A program made the translations under genes and the position numbers. A stretch of DNA of 64,000 bases from an uncultured Bacilli bacterium. GTDB taxonomy: Bacteria; Bacillota_I; Bacilli_A; RFN20; CAG-288. Below are positions 63,230 through 64,000 of this stretch, one piece after another. Position 1 is the first letter of the stretch. Each line of letters starts with the position of its first letter. The notes below the pieces were generated by a model. That model had not been told where the DNA came from. It did no database searches and saw nothing but the letters and a program-made list of their open reading frames with translations. The stretch is from contig CALVXU010000024.1 of the NCBI GenBank assembly GCA_944371605.1, positions 1 to 64,000 on the forward strand, given 5' to 3'.

Positions 63230-64000
63230 ATGCATCATTGAAATTATGTAGTCCAAAAGCTCCGACGATGAACAATGCTAAATATGATATTAAAATAAGT
63301 GATTTATTAATTTTATAATTTTTACTGTTTTTGAGAATAACTGGTACTATTAATATTCCGACACAAGAGAAAATTGACGCTAATCTATTCATAATCCACC
63401 AATTGATTTTTAGAAGCGAAAAACATGCTGAAACAATAATAGAGTAGAATGAGATGCTCTGCGCGGTTGATAACTCTGCGGTTTTAACTTTATCAACATA
63501 TAGAATCAGTTGCATGCTATTTGTATTGTTAGAATTTATATTAGACGCAGGCACTAGCAACTGCTTATACACGATATTTTTGCGGTTATACGAATTTAAA
63601 ATTAAAACTAAACATATTAATGGGAACATCAAATCAAATAGTGCATTCATCGTCCCCCATGAGGTAAAGAACACACTCGTCAAGTAGAAGTCATAATTGA
63701 GCAGTCTTATTATCGGAACAAGGATATTATCACCCAAAACGAATACAGCAAACGCTCCGCAAGCAATCACTACAAACAGAGGAATATTTTTCTTAATGAA
63801 TGGACATAAAACTAATAAAATCAGAACAATATTTATCTTATGGAAGAGAACAGATATGAAACAACCTATTATATAAATAAGATAATGCTTTTTCTTTAAA
63901 CAAGGTATGAACATTAATGCAATTGCAGTACCAAGATATTGTCTCATAAGATTAAAACTTATAAAATAATTAAAAGAAAGTAAATATAATAATATGGAAA
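63204..64000 (-). CDS. EpsG-like polysaccharide polymerase (partial, runs off the window)
   Basis: This polytopic protein is read leftward and is open to the window end. The N-terminus is missing. It has about eight hydrophobic segments here. The EpsG hallmark FISFNLMRQYLGTAIALMF lies near 63920-63970, with SVLFHKINIVLILLVLC after it, like the conserved FHxTA region. EpsG proteins are the Wzy-type polymerases of Bacilli exopolysaccharide clusters. It is the only gene of the cluster here in the opposite orientation, and it overlaps the GT2 gene end by 26 bp. An internal ATG at 63947 is not the true start, because the frame continues upstream with conserved sequence. Confidence 0.8.
   Translation of the reverse strand, partial: SILLYLLSFNYFISFNLMRQYLGTAIALMFIPCLKKKHYLIYIIGCFISVLFHKINIVLILLVLCPFIKKNIPLFVVIACGAFAVFVLGDNILVPIIRLLNYDFYLTSVFFTSWGTMNALFDLMFPLICLVLILNSYNRKNIVYKQLLVPASNINSNNTNSMQLILYVDKVKTAELSTAQSISFYSIIVSACFSLLKINWWIMNRLASIFSCVGILIVPVILKNSKNYKINKSLILISYLALFIVGAFGLHNFNDAFIYSFGAF

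Noticed and set aside
1-64000. Possible UGA=Trp (Mycoplasma) code because of the mollicute-like features
   Set aside because: Many genes end naturally at TGA (for example dnaX, recR, rsmI's neighbour, GT2 neighbours), and Trp is encoded by TGG in conserved proteins. The standard bacterial code fits.

Overview
The window is AT-rich DNA from a low-GC, single-membrane Firmicutes-type bacterium, probably a gut-associated Bacilli/Mollicutes-like lineage (RF39, Acholeplasmatales or Erysipelotrichales range). This is judged from gene order and protein style only. Support comes from three things: the order dnaX-ybaB-recR-tmk-holB-yaaT(ricT)-rsmI, the str operon rpsL-rpsG-fusA-tuf, and a very large number of lipoproteins with Cys lipoboxes. 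TAA, TAG and TGA all act as stops, so the Mycoplasma UGA=Trp code is not used.

Layout. 1-1246: end of prfA plus prmC. 1227-2147: a membrane protein on the minus strand. 2290-12064: a leftward operon of four large surface lipoproteins. 12535-17271: a divergent rightward operon of three more. 17407-23600: a compact replication/repair operon in which most neighbours overlap. 23603-26096: a HAD phosphatase, a Bax-inhibitor-1 family protein and a small membrane protein. 26339-30677: the str operon behind a good promoter and a structured leader. 30778-31252: a probably frameshifted small gene.

31341-39892: two MacB/FtsX-type ABC ATPase-permease fusions, divergent from a SIR2-like protein followed by two RDD-family membrane proteins. 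A perfect palindrome lies in the shared promoter region. 40112-53729: the most distinctive locus. It holds an anchored membrane protein, an MsmX/UgpC-like ATPase with a ~280-residue insertion inside its nucleotide-binding domain, two sugar-type permeases, two paralogous solute-binding lipoproteins, a catalytically complete staphylococcal-nuclease-type lipoprotein with an OB-like half, a zinc-ribbon membrane protein, and a 1043-aa lipoprotein with repeated OB-like and Ig-like domains. It resembles the mycoplasma nuclease/ABC cluster (MG185-MG189 type) and suggests degradation and import of extracellular nucleic acid.

53830-53917: tRNA-Ser(GCU). 54251-55764: a DUF4097 lipoprotein divergent from a MerR regulator gene. 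Their shared control region has a 19-bp-spacer promoter with a perfect dyad, the classic MerR target, yet the regulator gene carries a frameshift. 56223-64000: a surface polysaccharide cluster with a Caps_synth glycosyltransferase, an unknown protein, a Wzx flippase, a pyruvyl-transferase/FrhB-type fusion, DUF4422 and GT2 transferases, and a convergent EpsG-like polymerase running off the window.

No CRISPR array, insertion sequence, integrase or prophage gene was seen.
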